Source of the DNA: Eucommia ulmoides
Taxonomy: Eukaryota; Streptophyta; Magnoliopsida; Garryales; Eucommiaceae
DNA length: 64,000 nucleotides
Reading direction: 5' to 3'
Assembly: GCA_016647705.1 (NCBI GenBank)
Contig: CM028334.1
Location: forward strand, 10,015,546 to 10,079,545
Under the pieces are notes generated by a model. The model was given only the letters and a program-made list of their open reading frames with translations, was not told where the DNA came from and made no database searches. The translations under genes and the position numbers were made by a program. Shown here one piece after another: positions 33,894 to 47,067 of this stretch. The stretch's first letter is position 1, and each line of letters opens with the position of its first letter.

Positions 33894-35436
33894 TGTACGC
33901 GCGAGGATTCATACCATGTTTCCTCCTCGCGGTAATTGGACTACTCGCAAGTGTACGAGGTCTAGTTTTAATATAATGGATCTTTTAGGATCGGATATCG
34001 TTCCACTGGGAACGGCAGGTAATTCGGTTAAGTATTGCGATTTCAATAGTTTCATATTATCTCGACTAATCAAATTTTGTTTGTTTTCTAATTACTATAC
34101 TAAGATAAATTACAACTATAAAGTTAGTTTTAATTACACTAATTACTTAGGTATAAATCTCTTTCATATAATGCATAATCGATTTCATTTAGTTAGCTAT
34201 AACGATTTTTATCTAATCCGACAACCTCTGTATCAATATCTCCTCCGCTACTTCTCCCGAGTGTAAAACGAGGGATTACACGACTTCGTGTCAACGAAGA
34301 AGTCCCCTTCAACGCTTTAACGACCCTAGGTCGCGTGAGTTTTGAGCCAACGTCATGAGTTTCATACATTCTAACGCCCTCCCGGGTCGTTAGAACGTCA
34401 CGTTGTATTTACCCTAATCTGAATCCAGGGTTACCTCTCCCGAGTGTCAAACCCCGTATTCTCGGTTTATCAATACAAGCATAATATCAAGAAAAACGAT
34501 AAACACAATCGGATTTAGACAAACAACACGTTAAAGTAACATAAATTTACTCAACTAAACGGTTACATGATTTCGACTACTCCTAAGTAACATTTAACTA
34601 CTACTATAAGATCTTAGCCATATACCATACAAAATAAGAGGGATTCAACATTCTTAGATATGAAAAAGTGATTACAAAGAATAAAACAAGAGAGAAACGA
34701 TCAAATCTGGAAGTAAAACGGTTCACTGTCACTAATGATCGATCTACAAGTTATCCTTCTTTATCCGAATGATGAACCTCCTTCTTGATCTTCAAGATAT
34801 AGCTTAAGAGCTCTTTTCTAGGGTTAGGGTTCTTCAACAAACGTTTCAGACGTGGCCAAGGGGTATTTAAAGGCCTAGGAGTTCAAAAATATCTAAACAG
34901 ATATTTTGACATGTTCTGCGATTTCCGCCTAAGCGGTAGAAACTTCGCTTAGGCGGAGTTTAAGTCGGTTAGAATTACGCTTAACCGGTAGAATCTTCAC
35001 TTAGGCGGAGGACTAATTTCTTGGCTCCTTATCTTTCTGATGGAATTCCGCCTAGGCGGTAGCTACTTCGCCTAGGCGGATTTACAGCAGTGCAGCTCTA
35101 TCCAGCAGTTCAGTTCATCCAGCGTTCTGATGAATTTCCGCCTAGGCGGTGGAAACTTCGCCTAAGCAGATTTCAAATCTTCAGTTTTTGCTTCTTTTTG
35201 TTAAATTTCCGCCTAGGCAGTGGAAACTTCGCCTAGGTGGAATCGCTCTGTTATTTGAAACCTCTTTTTTTCCATCTTTTTGGCTACCCTTTTCACACCA
35301 TTTCGCTCGGTTTGCCGATTGTTTACTTCCCTGCTCCTGACTAATAAAAATAACTAAAACGATATTCAAACTTAAATAAAGTACTCGAAAACTGGCAAAT
35401 TCGGTTTAGAATTAGATAGACATTTTACACTTATCA
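33894..35436 (-). repeat. Athila 3' LTR of left arm
   Basis: On the minus strand it begins TGATAAGTGT after a purine-rich AAGTTTGGGAGTATT tract and ends GCGCGTACA. Contains a CGCCTAGGCG array at about 34920-35250. Homologous to 4438-6006 and 50550-52162. Confidence 0.9.
34920..35250. repeat. CGCCTAGGCG paired-palindrome array, left-arm LTR
   Basis: Units of about 60-80 bases carry two boxes, TTCCGCCTAGGCGGT and CTTCGCCTAGGCGGA, separated by AGAAA or GGAAA-type spacers, about five pairs with drift. Confidence 0.88.
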
Positions 35437-36080
35437 AATACTCCCAAACTTGGAATTTTGCTAGTCCTCGAGCAAAACACCCTAATGCTAAATAACACTA
35501 ACTACACTAATTAGCTACATCCTAAACTATAGATACGTAATCATTAACAATTAATAAGTACACACCTGTGAGATGTAAGTTTAGTCAAAGAAACCATACT
35601 CTTCTTCCCTCAACAACCTGTAATTAGATCCGGTTAAGGAATAACACACACCACGTGGTGTTCTAGAATTTCAACACTCAATATCAGTTCAAATCATTTT
35701 AGATCTTATTGAAATGTGTGTGTGTGAGAACTCGGATATATAACAAATCAAACGCCGGATTGGATTATTCAATGAATAAGGTCATGACTTAAATTTGTTA
35801 AAACATTTAGGGAAGCCATATGCTTGACTGGGCTCAACTATCCACTAATGTAGGTTCAGAAATTCACCGAGATCAATAGGGCTTGGTCAGGCTTTGGATA
35901 ACGGCCAAGGGTATCGTAGAAATAGAAACTCGTTATTATTTTAATGATACCCGAGGTACAAACGCTTGTCGCTAAATCGTTCTCATGACTCCCATATCTT
36001 TAAACATATTACCCTGAACAGGATTTAGTAAACTTGTATTCACTTGTCAAAACTATCGAATTTAAACACTATATTCATAT

Positions 36081-36127
<47 letters not shown>

Positions 36128-37135
36128 TACACCCCTAAACTTATTCAATTTTATACAATTTTAGGGGTGTTTAGATACTACTACAGGATTGACAAGTGAA
36201 TACTCTTATACTTAACCAAAAATACTGAAACTCCGATTGCCCGCTTCAAGTTAACATAATCTAATGCTACTTGTTTTCACTCAATTTTCACTTTTATTCC
36301 TAGCGACAATGGTTCTGAAAGATTTACTTGGTTAAAGTATAGAAACAAGTTCAGAAGTGAGAAACTTTTATGGCTTCAACAATAGAACGAGAGAATAACT
36401 TTTCAGGTTAGTTTCAAATGGTTCAAGCGAAAAAAATGAGGGCCTATATCATGCCTCCGGAATTACCTTACCTATAATTTTGCCTCAAGCCTCCCCCAGT
36501 CAAGTTCTAGATTCCTCATTTCTGTCATGAACTTATTACTGAATAATCGATGTCCAATCGTTCAATTAATTATACAACGGGTTTATGCAATCGTGCGATT
36601 TTAGGATCAAAATATTTTTTACCTAATCGACATGCTAAGCACACAAAACAAACGTGAATGGCATTACCCCCGACTTTAAAACACAATTTAGGGGGTAATT
36701 TTCATCATCGGAATATGGTTCGGACGAACTCAAAAACTCAGCATGCTTGTACAACTCAATTCATTAACAATTCTATTCTAATTCTACAAACTAATATTAC
36801 CTATGCTAATTATCCTTACACATGCATAGCTAAACATTACACATGTATAACAAAAAGAATTTCAAAATTTACAAAAATTTTAACATTAATAAATAAATTT
36901 GTACACAAAAAGAATTTTTATCCCCTTTACATCAAAAAATTTTCATCCTTCTTATCCCCCCAAGAAAAAAAATAAAAACTACATGCATTGCAGGTCATAC
37001 TCCCCCCAAACTTGAACGAGGCAGTGTCCCCACTGCCTAAGCAGCGAACCCAATAGCAGAATAGAAAAATATGTATTGAAACTAGGGTGGACACATACCT
37101 AGGAGGGAAGATATAGAAGTCTAACCTCCTACCAT
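35437..37135. other. Athila 3' non-coding region, left arm
   Basis: About 1.7 kb between ORF3 and the 3' LTR. No frame of note. Includes a T run of about 40 (36083-36124) and is mirrored in the right arm at 48865-50549. Long non-coding DNA downstream of ORF3 is usual for Athila. Confidence 0.8.
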
Positions 37136-38239
37136 TCATTGTGGAGGAGATGGCGGTGGCGGCTCATCCGGCTTGGAAGGCGGCACAGGCGTATAACGCG
37201 CCATGTCGATCCCAAGATGCTCGAATATGACTCGTTGGTTTTGATCTTGTTGCCGGATGTAGGACTCTATGTAGTTCTCCATCCGAGCCAAATTAGCTTG
37301 AAGTTGGCTCACCTCAGACTGGAGACTACGGACATCTCGTGAGATTTGGGTGATTTGGCCTCGGATGGTTGTAGGCGTTGGCGACTCCGAAGGATCGGCT
37401 TCTTCATCTTCTTGACCCTCCTTTCTTTCACCTAGTCTGCCTTTCCATAACCTGTTAATCATTGCTAGATCAAGTGGCTTCACAGGATAAAAGGGGCTTA
37501 TGGACGTGATTCGAACTCCGGCTCGTTGAAAGAGCGCGGTGAGAAAGGAAGGAAAAGGAAGGCCACCCTTTTTCGTCTTGGTAGTATGAAGTATGGAAGA
37601 ATAAATGTGCCAGTCGACGTTTACGGGCGTCCCTCTATCGATGCCGTAGAGCATGAAAGCTCTCTCCTTGGACACGTCAGACACATGGGTCATCGGGAGC
37701 AAATTAGCACAAATAAATGAAAACCAAATCTTTGGGATCAGTTTCAGAAACCACGGCTTGAAGATTGCTTGGTCCTGCCATGTGTTGGTCCACTGTGCGT
37801 TTCCTATCGTCAAGGCTTGAATCACCGCACTCATTGTCGGTGAGGCGGCATCGGATAAATCTCTTGAAGCTTCAGGCTCCGTCAACCCTAGCAATTCATT
37901 AAAATGATCGGCACTGAACAAGATGGGAATGTTTCGAACCCGTGTTTGAAACCCTGTGGCCTCTGCGATGTTTGCATAAAATTCTCGAACAAGGGGCAAC
38001 TTTCCTATTGAAGGTTGAGCACAGAACTGTTCCCATCGTCTTTGTACGATCACAGTTCTGATTTCTTCAGGAAGATCATTCAAAGGCCCAAATTCTCTTT
38101 GACGGATGCCTGGCCGCTTACTCTCATGCTCTTTATACTGCTCCTCAACCTGCTTAGAAACAAATTTAAGGGAATTGAAGTCCGACGCGAACGGAGGTTC
38201 GTCTGTTCTTGGGTGCTTGGCAGCCCTGCGCTTTGCCAT
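37136..38239 (-). CDS. Athila ORF3 (env-position, plant transposon-protein domain), 367 residues
   Basis: Lies between integrase and 3' LTR, the place of the third ORF in Athila elements. It has a basic start MAKRRAAKHPRTDEPPF, a central domain with FICANLLPMTHVSDVSKERA (the plant transposon-protein domain), and a helical, probably coiled-coil, stretch near residues 285-335. The C-terminus is proline-rich (PPPPSPPQ). I see no clear signal peptide or membrane span, so an envelope role is by position only. The frame looks whole within this fossil element. A likely intron (38245-38594) lies just upstream. Confidence 0.82.
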   Translation of the reverse strand: MAKRRAAKHPRTDEPPFASDFNSLKFVSKQVEEQYKEHESKRPGIRQREFGPLNDLPEEIRTVIVQRRWEQFCAQPSIGKLPLVREFYANIAEATGFQTRVRNIPILFSADHFNELLGLTEPEASRDLSDAASPTMSAVIQALTIGNAQWTNTWQDQAIFKPWFLKLIPKIWFSFICANLLPMTHVSDVSKERAFMLYGIDRGTPVNVDWHIYSSILHTTKTKKGGLPFPSFLTALFQRAGVRITSISPFYPVKPLDLAMINRLWKGRLGERKEGQEDEEADPSESPTPTTIRGQITQISRDVRSLQSEVSQLQANLARMENYIESYIRQQDQNQRVIFEHLGIDMARYTPVPPSKPDEPPPPSPPQ

Positions 38240-38244
38240 TTTCC

Positions 38245-38594
38245 CTGAAAATTAAAATCACAACACCAACCACGATAATAACAATAGAACAAATAATTCA
38301 AACCCTAGTCAGCGAACCAAAGTCAATCAATACAAAACTCACAAGATATCCCACTAACCATAACCAAATCACATTTTTGTCGCAATGTAGCGCAAACTAC
38401 ATGATTCACATTGTATATCAACACAAAAATATGATAGGGTTTATCATTCCTCAATCCCAAATAGCATAAAAACCGCAACTTAGGGTTTAAAAGGGTTTAG
38501 GGTTCCAGTCAAATCCAATGTTTCGTTGAAATAAATGAACAACTGAAGTAAATAATTCAACAACGAAGTGAAGAATAAGATCATTGACACTTAC
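38245..38594 (-). other. Candidate intron upstream of Athila ORF3
   Basis: Minus-strand donor CAA/GTAAGTGTC at 38594 and acceptor TTTTAATTTTCAG/GG at 38245, the ORF3 ATG following five bases later. The donor is also kept in the right arm (GTAAGT at 47965-47970). Spliced messages for the env-position ORF are known in envelope-class plant retroelements. Inference from motifs only. Confidence 0.5.
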
Positions 38595-39568
38595 TTGTTG
38601 AAAAATTTGATCAAATCAGTGGAGAATGGCGATTTCGCACTGTTTCACCCTTCGAACCCTAATTTTTTGAGAATAGGCAGAGAAATTCCTCGTTTGGACG
38701 AAGATTCTTGGTGAAAATCCAAGTTTTTAGCACTATAGAATGAATCTTTAATAGGAGGAAGGAATTTGGGATGGTGTAATTGAGAGGTTTCTTGAAATTT
38801 TTAGGAGGGAAATGCCGTTTACGAAGTGGACTGTGCGTTTTAAAAACAGAGTTCACGTATATTCGCCTAGGCGGTGGTTTTACCGCTTAGTAGGATTAGT
38901 GCCTTTTTTAAAAAAAAAAAAACTTTCGGGTGTAAATTCGCTTAGGCGGTGGTTTTTCCGCCGGGGCGAGTTTACACCAGTGTGAAACCCTGATTTGATT
39001 GTAAATCCACTTAGGCGGTAGGTTTTCCACCGAGGCGAGTTTACACCAGTGTGAAAGTTTAGCTTTTCTTCAATTTTAAGCCTAGGCGGTGGTTTTACCG
39101 CCTAGGCAAAATTTCGGCAGTGTAAAAATGCTAACTTTTTCTGTCCAATTTTTGTCTAGGCAGTAGTTTTACCGCCTGGGCGAAATTACGCCAAAATGTT
39201 TTCTCAGCCTTTCTGTCCAATGTTCGCCTAGGCGGTGGTTTTACTGCTTAGGCGAATTTTTACTAGTGTGGACCTAAGCTGGATTTCTTTAGGTTTTCAC
39301 ATTGTTTCTCTACGCCTCTTATTTCCTCTTCAATCCTCAAATTAGTTTTAGCATGCAAATCAATCCTAAGTATTTAACCTCATCAATTCACCACAAAAAA
39401 TTAGTATTACGAGATCAATACGATCTCCAAAAAGGTATTTATACAAAAGTTAGGAATATTCGTTACCCTCATTGTCATATCAAAAGATGTTGCTTGGTTT
39501 TACGTCCCTAGCATGGACATTTATGAATTCCGGCTCTATCCTTCAACGAGGGAGATGTTCTCCACAAC
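38595..39568. other. Athila region between integrase and ORF3, left arm
   Basis: Non-coding. About 38860-39270 holds a CGCCTAGGCG-type array: boxes such as CGCCTAGGCGGTGGTTTTAC, about 65-75 bases apart, five to six units. The remainder is AT-rich. Confidence 0.8.
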
Positions 39569-41464
39569 TCACTCTTCATCCTTGAAGTAATGCTTGATCC
39601 GCTCCCCGTTGGATCGGAAAGTTTGTCCGTCTTCGACTTCTAGCTCGATAGCTCCAAATGGATAGATATACTTCATCCAGAACGGTCCAGACCACCTGGA
39701 CTTCAACTTTCCGGGAAAGAGCCTCAGCCTTGAGTTAAACAATAGGACTTGTTGGCCCAGACTGAACTCCCTCCGGACTATCATTTTGTCATGCCACCTC
39801 TTCGTTTTATCTTTGTAGAGCTTGGCATTCTCATAAGCCTCGTGCCGGAATTCCTTCATTTCATTCAATTGGAGGAGACGTTGCGCACCGGAAGCTTTTA
39901 TGTCAAAATTGAGTTTGTTAATCGCCCAGAATGCACGGTGCTCCAATTCAACGAGCAAATGGCAAGCTTTCCCAAACACCAATCGATACGGCGACATGCC
40001 GATCGGTGTCTTAAAAGCCATGCGATACGCCCATAAAGTATCATCAAGCTTCACCGCCCAATCCTTGCGATTTGTATGAACCGTCTTTTCCAGAATTAGC
40101 TTGATTTCTTGGTTTGAAACTTCTACTTGGCCATTTGTCTGTGGGTAGTATGGTAGCGCCACCTTGTGCCTCACTCCATACTTTGCCAACAAGGCATTGA
40201 GCATTTTGTTACAGAAGTGGGTCCCATCATCACTGATTAAGGCTCGAGGTGTCCCGAACCGTGTCATGACATTATGTTGAAGGAACTTTAACACCACTTT
40301 GGCATCATTGATAGGTGTTGCCACGGCCTTGACCTATTTGGACACATAATCCACCGCTAGCAGAATATACTCCTTCCCAAATGAGGGCGGAAATGGCCCC
40401 ATGAAATCCAAGCCCCATACGTCAAACAACTCAAGCTCAAGAATTGACATCAGTGGCAATTCATGCCTCCTTGATATGTTACCTACCCTTTGACATCTAT
40501 CACAGGTTTTTACAAACATATATGAATCTTTAAACAAAGAGGGCCAGTAAAAACCTGATTGAAGTACTTTTGATGCTGTCCGAGTCGCACCGAAATAGCC
40601 GCCACAAGGTGATGAATGGCAATGGTAGAGAATACTAGCCATTTTCTCTTCCGGAACACATCTCCGGATCACCTGATCAGCACATTTCTTGAATAGCAAT
40701 GGCTCGTCCCACAGATAATACTTAGCATCAAAAAGAAATTTCTTCCTTTGGGCTCCCGTCAAGTCAGGTGGTAACACGCCACATGCAAGATAATTAACAA
40801 TATCAGCATACCACGGAAGTGTATTTTCTACTGAAAAGAGTTGTTCGTCAGGGAACACTTCCGTGATATTAGACTCGTCACCAACGTCTTCTAGGATCAA
40901 CCTCGACAAATGGTCGGCAACAACGTTCTCACTCCCCTTTTTGTCCCTTATCTCCGCATCAAACTCTTGTAATAAGAGAATCCACCTTATTAACCTTGGC
41001 TTGGCATCTTTCTTTGCAAATAAGTACCGGATAGCCGCGTGATCTGTGTAGACGATCACTTTTGATCCAATGATATATGAATGGAACTTATCACAAGCAA
41101 AGACCACCGCTAGCATTTCTTTCTGGGTTGTAGTGTAATTCTTCTGGGCGTCATTCAATGTTTTGCTTGCATAATAGATCGAGCGAAAGATCTTCTCCTT
41201 CCGTTGGCCTAACACCGCACCAACGGCATAGTCACTCGCATCGCACATTATCTCAAATGGCATTTCCCAATCCGGAGCAACCATTATTGGAGCCATGATC
41301 AACTTCTCCTTTATCGCCTTAAACGCCTCCATGCAAGCTTCATTGAATTCAAACGAAGTATCCTTCTCAAGAAGGTGACATAACGACTTCACCGTCTTCG
41401 AGAAGTCCTTAATAAAGCACCGGTAAAAGCCGGCATGCCCCAAGAAACTTCGAACTCCTTTCAC
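39569..41464 (-). pseudogene. Athila RNase H and integrase remnant, left arm
   Basis: RNase H (about 40830-41460) shows [20 protein letters not shown]. Integrase (39569-about 40830) shows the zinc-finger region with [16 protein letters not shown] and CDRCQ, the core [20 protein letters not shown], and [18 protein letters not shown]. Downstream is a basic C-terminal region. Broken in a small number of places. Confidence 0.9.
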
Positions 41465-43222
41465 ATTTATTGGTGGCGGAAGCTTCTCAATCGTTTCTAT
41501 CTTTGCTCAGTCTACCTCAAGCCCCTTGGAAGAGACTCGATGACCTAAGACGATCCCCTCTTTAACCATAAAGTGGCACTTCTCCCAATTTAGAACCAAA
41601 TTCTTCTCTTCACACAGGTCAAGAACAAGCGCCAGATTGTAGAGACAGTGATCAAAGGACGATCCAAAGACTGAGAAGTCATCCATAAAGATTTTCATTT
41701 TCTCCTCTACCATATCAGAAAATATCGCCATCATACACCGTTGGAAAGTTGCCGGTGCATTGCAAAGGCCAAACGGCATATGTCGATAAGTAAACGTTCC
41801 ATACGGGCATGTGAAAGTCATCTTCTCTTGGTCCTCCGGTGCAATGGCTATTTGATTGTAACCGGAATAGCCATCAAGGAAGCAGTAGTACTCATAACCG
41901 GCTAAACGATCTAGCATTTGGTCAATGAAAGAAAGAGAAAAATGATCTTTCCTCGTTGCCTTATGGAATCTCCTATAATCAATACATACACGCCATCCTG
42001 TGATGGTCCGTGTCGGAATAAGGTCATCCTTCTCATTTTTTACTACCGTCATGCCTCCTTTCTTTGGCACCACTTGCACCGGGCTCACCCACTCACTATC
42101 AGATATAGCGTATATAATTCTCGCATTCAAGAGCTTCAACACCTCCGCTCTCATCACTTCCTTCATAGCCAGATTTAGCCACCGTTGATGTTCAATGGAG
42201 GGTTTAAACGTATCCTCCATCAAAATCTTATGCATCCACACCGACGGACTAATTCCCTTGATATCCGAAATAGACCAAGCAAAAGCGGATCGATGCCTCT
42301 TCAAGATTCTCAGCAACTTACTCTTCTATTCTTCCGTCAGAGTTGATGAAATTATAACCGGATCGGTCAAATTCTCTCCCAAAAAGATATACCGAAGGTG
42401 TTCCGGTAATTGCTTGAGTAATAACCCACCATGAGGCGGATTTGATTTCTTGGGAGAGTCTTCAACTTCTTCAATCTCTGCCACATGAATAGGACAATCT
42501 ACGTCTTTCGGTTGAGCGTCAAGAGCTAGCACGTATTCCACAACATCAAGGTCCATGGTAGAGCCTTCCTCACCAAGATCCCCCCATAGATAAGGAACTT
42601 GTGAGAATGCTCTCTAAGGAATCCATATCCATGTTTTCAAGAAAGAACTCCCGCACGCAAGAGTTCACAACATCAACTCGATTGCAATTGGGAGATTCAT
42701 CCGGAAAGTTCATAGTGTTAAAAATGTTGAACCTTATTTCTTCATCATTCACTCTTAAGGTCAAATTGCCATTATGTACATTAATCAAGGCCTTTCCCGT
42801 TGCAAGGAAAGGTCTTCCAAGGATGATCGGGATCTCTTTGTCTTCTTCCATTTCAAGTACCATAAAATCCACCGGGAATATAAATTTGTCAACTTTCACT
42901 AGCACATCCTCAATGATCCCCTTTGGATAGGTTAGTGAACGATCCGCCATTTGAAGAGAGATCATCGTCGGCTTTGCACTTCCAAGTCATAACTTCCGAT
43001 AAACGGAAGAAGGCATCAAATTGATACTTGCCCCTAGATCACAAAGCGCCTTATCAAAATGAGATTTCCCGATAGTACACGGAATTGTGAAACTACCCGG
43101 ATCCTTCAATTTGGTAGGTAACTTCTTTTGTAGTATTGCACTACACTCTTCAGTTAGCTTCACCGTTTCATAATCCTCCAACCTCCGCTTCTTTGTCATG
43201 ATATCCTTCAAGAACTTGCCAT
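41465..43222 (-). pseudogene. Athila protease and reverse transcriptase remnant, left arm
   Basis: Protease (about 42570-43211) has DLGASINLMPSSVYRKL and ILGRPFLATGKALI. RT (about 41465-42316) has CIDYRRFHKATRKDHF and the catalytic FMDDFSVFGSSFDHC. It ends abruptly on the right at the head-to-head junction near 43222. Broken in a small number of places. Confidence 0.9.
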
Positions 43223-45240
43223 TACACTCTCTCCCTTTGCCATATCCTCAAAACCCATTGCCATATCCTCAAAGATTTCAAAAGAGGAAGTTGGATGCCC
43301 AATTTAAGAAATTTCTTGAAATTTTCAAGAAAATCCACATCAACATACCTTTTGCGGATGCATTGGAACAAATGCCCAACTATGGCAAGTTTTTTAAGGA
43401 CATCATGACAAATAAGAGGAAGTTGGAGGATTAAGAAATGGTGAAGCTAACGGAGGAGTGTACTGCAATACTACAAAGAAAGTTACCTACCAAATTGAAG
43501 GATCCCGGTTGTTTCACAATTCCGTGTACTATCAGAAAATCTCATTTTGATAAGGCGCTTTGTGATCTTGGGGTGAGTATTAATTCGATGCCTTCTTCCG
43601 TTTATCGAAAATTAGGACTTGGGAGTGCAAAGCTGACAATGATCTCTCTTCAAATAAAGGATCGTTCGTTAACCTATCCAAAATGTATCATTAAGGATGT
43701 GCTAGTGAAGGTAGACAAATTTATATTTTCGGTGGATTTCGTTGTGCTTGAAATGGAAGAAGATAGAGAAATACCGATCATCCTAGGAAGACCTTTCCTT
43801 GCAACGGGAAAGGCCTTGATTGATGTGCATAATGGAAATCTGTCGTTAAGAGTGAATGATGAATAGATAAGTTTCAACATTTTTAAAACTATGAACTTTC
43901 CGGATGAACCTCCCAATTGCAATTGAGTTGACATTGTGGACTCTTGCGTGAGGGAGTTCTTTCTTGCAAATATGGAGATGGATTCGTTAGAGCATACACT
44001 CACAAATTCCTTATCTATGGGGGATCTTGGTGAGGAAGGCTCTACTACCGAACTTGAGGTTGTGGACTACGTGCTGACTTTGGATGCTCAATCTAAATAC
44101 GTAGAAGATCCTATTCATGTGGTGGAGATTGAAGAAGTTGAAAAATCTCCCGAGGAATCAAATCCGCCTCACAGTGGATTATTACTCAAGCAATTGCCGG
44201 AACATCTTCGGTATATCTTTTTGGGAGAGAATTCGACCGATCCGGTTATATTTTCATCAATTCTGACAGAAGAAGAGGAGAGTAAGTTGCTGAGAATCTT
44301 GAAGAGACACCGATCCGCTTTTGCTTGGTCTATTTCGGATATCAAAGGAATTAGCCCCTCGGTTTGCATGCATAATATTTTGATGGAGGATGAGTTCAAA
44401 CCCTCCATTGAACATCAACGACGGCTAAATTCGGCTATGAAGGAAGTGGTAAGAGCGGAGGTGTGGAAGCTCTTGAATGCGGGAATTATATATGCTATAT
44501 CCAATAGTGAGTGGGTTAGTCCGGTGCAAGTGGTGCCCAAGAAACGAGGTATGACGGTGGTGAAGAATGATAAGGACGACCTTATTCCTACACGAACCAT
44601 CACGGTATGGCGTGTGTGCATTGATTATAGAAGATTGAATAACGCGACGAGGAATGATCATTTTCCTCTTCTTTTCATTGGCCAAATACTAGATTGATTA
44701 CCCGGATATGAGTACTATTACTTTCTTGATGTCTATTTAGGTTACAATCAAATAGCCATTGCACCGGAGGACCAAGAGAAGACTACTTTCACATGCCCAT
44801 ATGGAACGTTTGCTTATCGACGTATGTCGTTTGGCCTTTGTAATGCACCGGAAACTTTTCAACAATGTATAATGGCGATATTTTCTGATATAATGGAAGA
44901 GAAAATGGAAATCTTCATGGATGATTTCTCAATCTTTGGGTCGTCTTTTGATCACTGTCTCTACAATCTGACGTTTGTTCTTGACCGATGTGAGAAGAAG
45001 AATTTAGTTCTAAATTGGGAGAAGTGCCACTTTATGGTTAAAGAGAGAATCATCTTGGGTCATCGAGTCTCTTCCAAGGGGCTTGAGGTAGACCGAGCAA
45101 AGACTAAAACAATTGAGAAGCTTCCACCACCGATTAATGTGAAAGGAGTTCGAAGTTTCTTGGGGCATGCCGGCTTTTACCGGCGCTTTATTAAGGACTT
45201 CTCGAAGACGGTGAAGCTGTTATGTCACCTTCTTGATAAG
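43223..45240 (+). pseudogene. Athila gag end, protease and reverse transcriptase remnant, right arm
   Basis: Begins with a gag-tail stretch containing PLPYPQ twice (a 20-odd-base local duplication at about 43238-43270), then protease with ILGRPFLATGKALIDVHNG, then RT with the FMDDFSIFGSSFDHC site. It extends about 170 bases further into gag than the left arm, so the centre of the inverted repeat is an unpaired loop. Broken in several places. Confidence 0.88.
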
Positions 45241-47067
45241 GATACCTCATTTGAATTCAATGAGGCTTGCGTGGAGCCTTTTAAGGCGATAAAGGAGAAG
45301 TTGATCAAGGCTCCAATAATGGTCGCTCCGGACTAGGAGTTGCCATTTGAGATAATATGCGATGCGAGTGACTATGCCGTTGGCGTGGTGTTAGGCCAAC
45401 AGAAGGAGAAGATCTTCTGATCAATCTATTATGCAAGTAAGACATTGAATAATGCCCAGGATAATTACACCACAACTGAGAAAGAAATACTAGCGGTTGT
45501 CTTTGCTTGTGATAAGTTCCGATCTTATATCATTGGGTCAAAAGTTATTGTCTACACGGATCACGCGGTTATCCGGTATTTATTTGCAAAGAAAGATGCC
45601 AAGCCAAGATTGATAAAGTGGATTCTTCTATTGCAAGAGTTTGATGCTGAAATAAGGGATAAAAATGAGAGTGAGAACGTTGTTGCCGACCATTTGTTGA
45701 GGTTGATTCAAGAAGACGTTGGTGACGAGTCTAGCATCATGGAAGTGTTCCCTGACGAACAACTATTTTCAGTTGAAAATGCACTTCCTTGGTATGCGGA
45801 CATTGTGAATTATCTTGCATATAACGTGTTACCACCTGAGTCGACGGGAGCCCAAATGAAGAAATTTCTTTTTGATGCAAAGTATTATTTGTGGGACGAG
45901 CCTTTGCTATTCAAGAAATGTGTTGATCAAGTGATCCGTAGATGTGTACCGGAGGAGAAAATGGCTAGTATTCTCTACCATTGCCATTCATCACCTTGTG
46001 GCGGCCATTTTGGTGCGACTCGAACAGTATCGAAAATACTTCAATCAGATTTTTACTGGCATTCTTTGTTTAAAAATTCATATACGTTTATGAAAACTTG
46101 TGATAGATGTCAAATGGTGGGTAACATATCGAGAAGGCATGAATTGCCATTAACATCAATTCTTGAGCTTGAGTTATTTGATGTGTGGGGCATAGATTTC
46201 ATGGGGCCATTTCCGCCGTCATTTGGCAAAGAGTATATTCTGTTAGCGGTGGATTATGTGTCTAAATGGGTCGAGGCCGTAGCAACACCTACCAATGATG
46301 CCAAAGTGGTTTTGAAGTTCCTTCAACACAATGTCATGACACGGTTTGGGACACCTCGAACCTTAATCAGTGATGAGGAAACCTACTTTTATAACAAAAT
46401 ATTAAGCGCTTTGTTGGCAAAGTATGGGGTTAGACACAAGGTGGCGCTACCATACCACCGACAGACAAATTGCCAAGCTGAATTTTCAAACCAAGAAATC
46501 AAGGTAATTCTGGAGAAAACGGTTCATACTAATCGCAAGGATTGGGCGGTGAAGCTTGACGATACTTTAAGGGCTTATCGCACGGCTTTTAAGACACCGA
46601 TCAGCATGTCGCCGTATCGATCAGTGTTTGGGAAAGCGTGTCATTTGCCCGTTAAATTGGAGCACCATGCATTTTGGGCGATTAAGAAACCCAACTTTGA
46701 CATAAAAGCTTCTGGCGCGCAACGTCTCCTCCAATTGAATGAAATTGAGGAATTCCGGCACGAGGCTTATGAGAATGCCAGGCTTTACAAAAATAAAACG
46801 AAGAGGTGGCATGATAAAATAATAGTCCGGAGGGAGTTCAGTCCGGGCCAATAAGTTCTATTGTTTAACTCAAAGTTGAGACGCTTTCTTGGAAAGTTGA
46901 AGTCTCGGTGGTCTGGACCGTTCCGGATCAAGCATATTTATCCATTTGGTGCTATCGAGCTAGAAGGCGAAGACGGACGAACTTTCCGAGTCAACGAGGA
47001 GCGGATCAAGCACTACTTCAAGGATGAAGAGCGAGTTGTGGAGAACATCTCCCTCGTTGAAGGATAG
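45241..47067 (+). pseudogene. Athila RNase H and integrase remnant, right arm
   Basis: RNase H with [20 protein letters not shown]. Integrase with [21 protein letters not shown], and [20 protein letters not shown]. The C-terminal region ends near 47067 with [10 protein letters not shown] as in the left arm. Broken in several places. Confidence 0.88.

Noticed and set aside
34920-35250. Regularly spaced palindromic repeats considered as a CRISPR array
   Set aside because: The repeats lie in a plant LTR, spacers are similar to each other and of variable length, and no cas genes are present.
37136-38239. 367-residue frame considered as a host gene
   Set aside because: It sits in the ORF3 place of an Athila element, has the plant transposon-protein domain, and a shorter partner occurs in the other arm.
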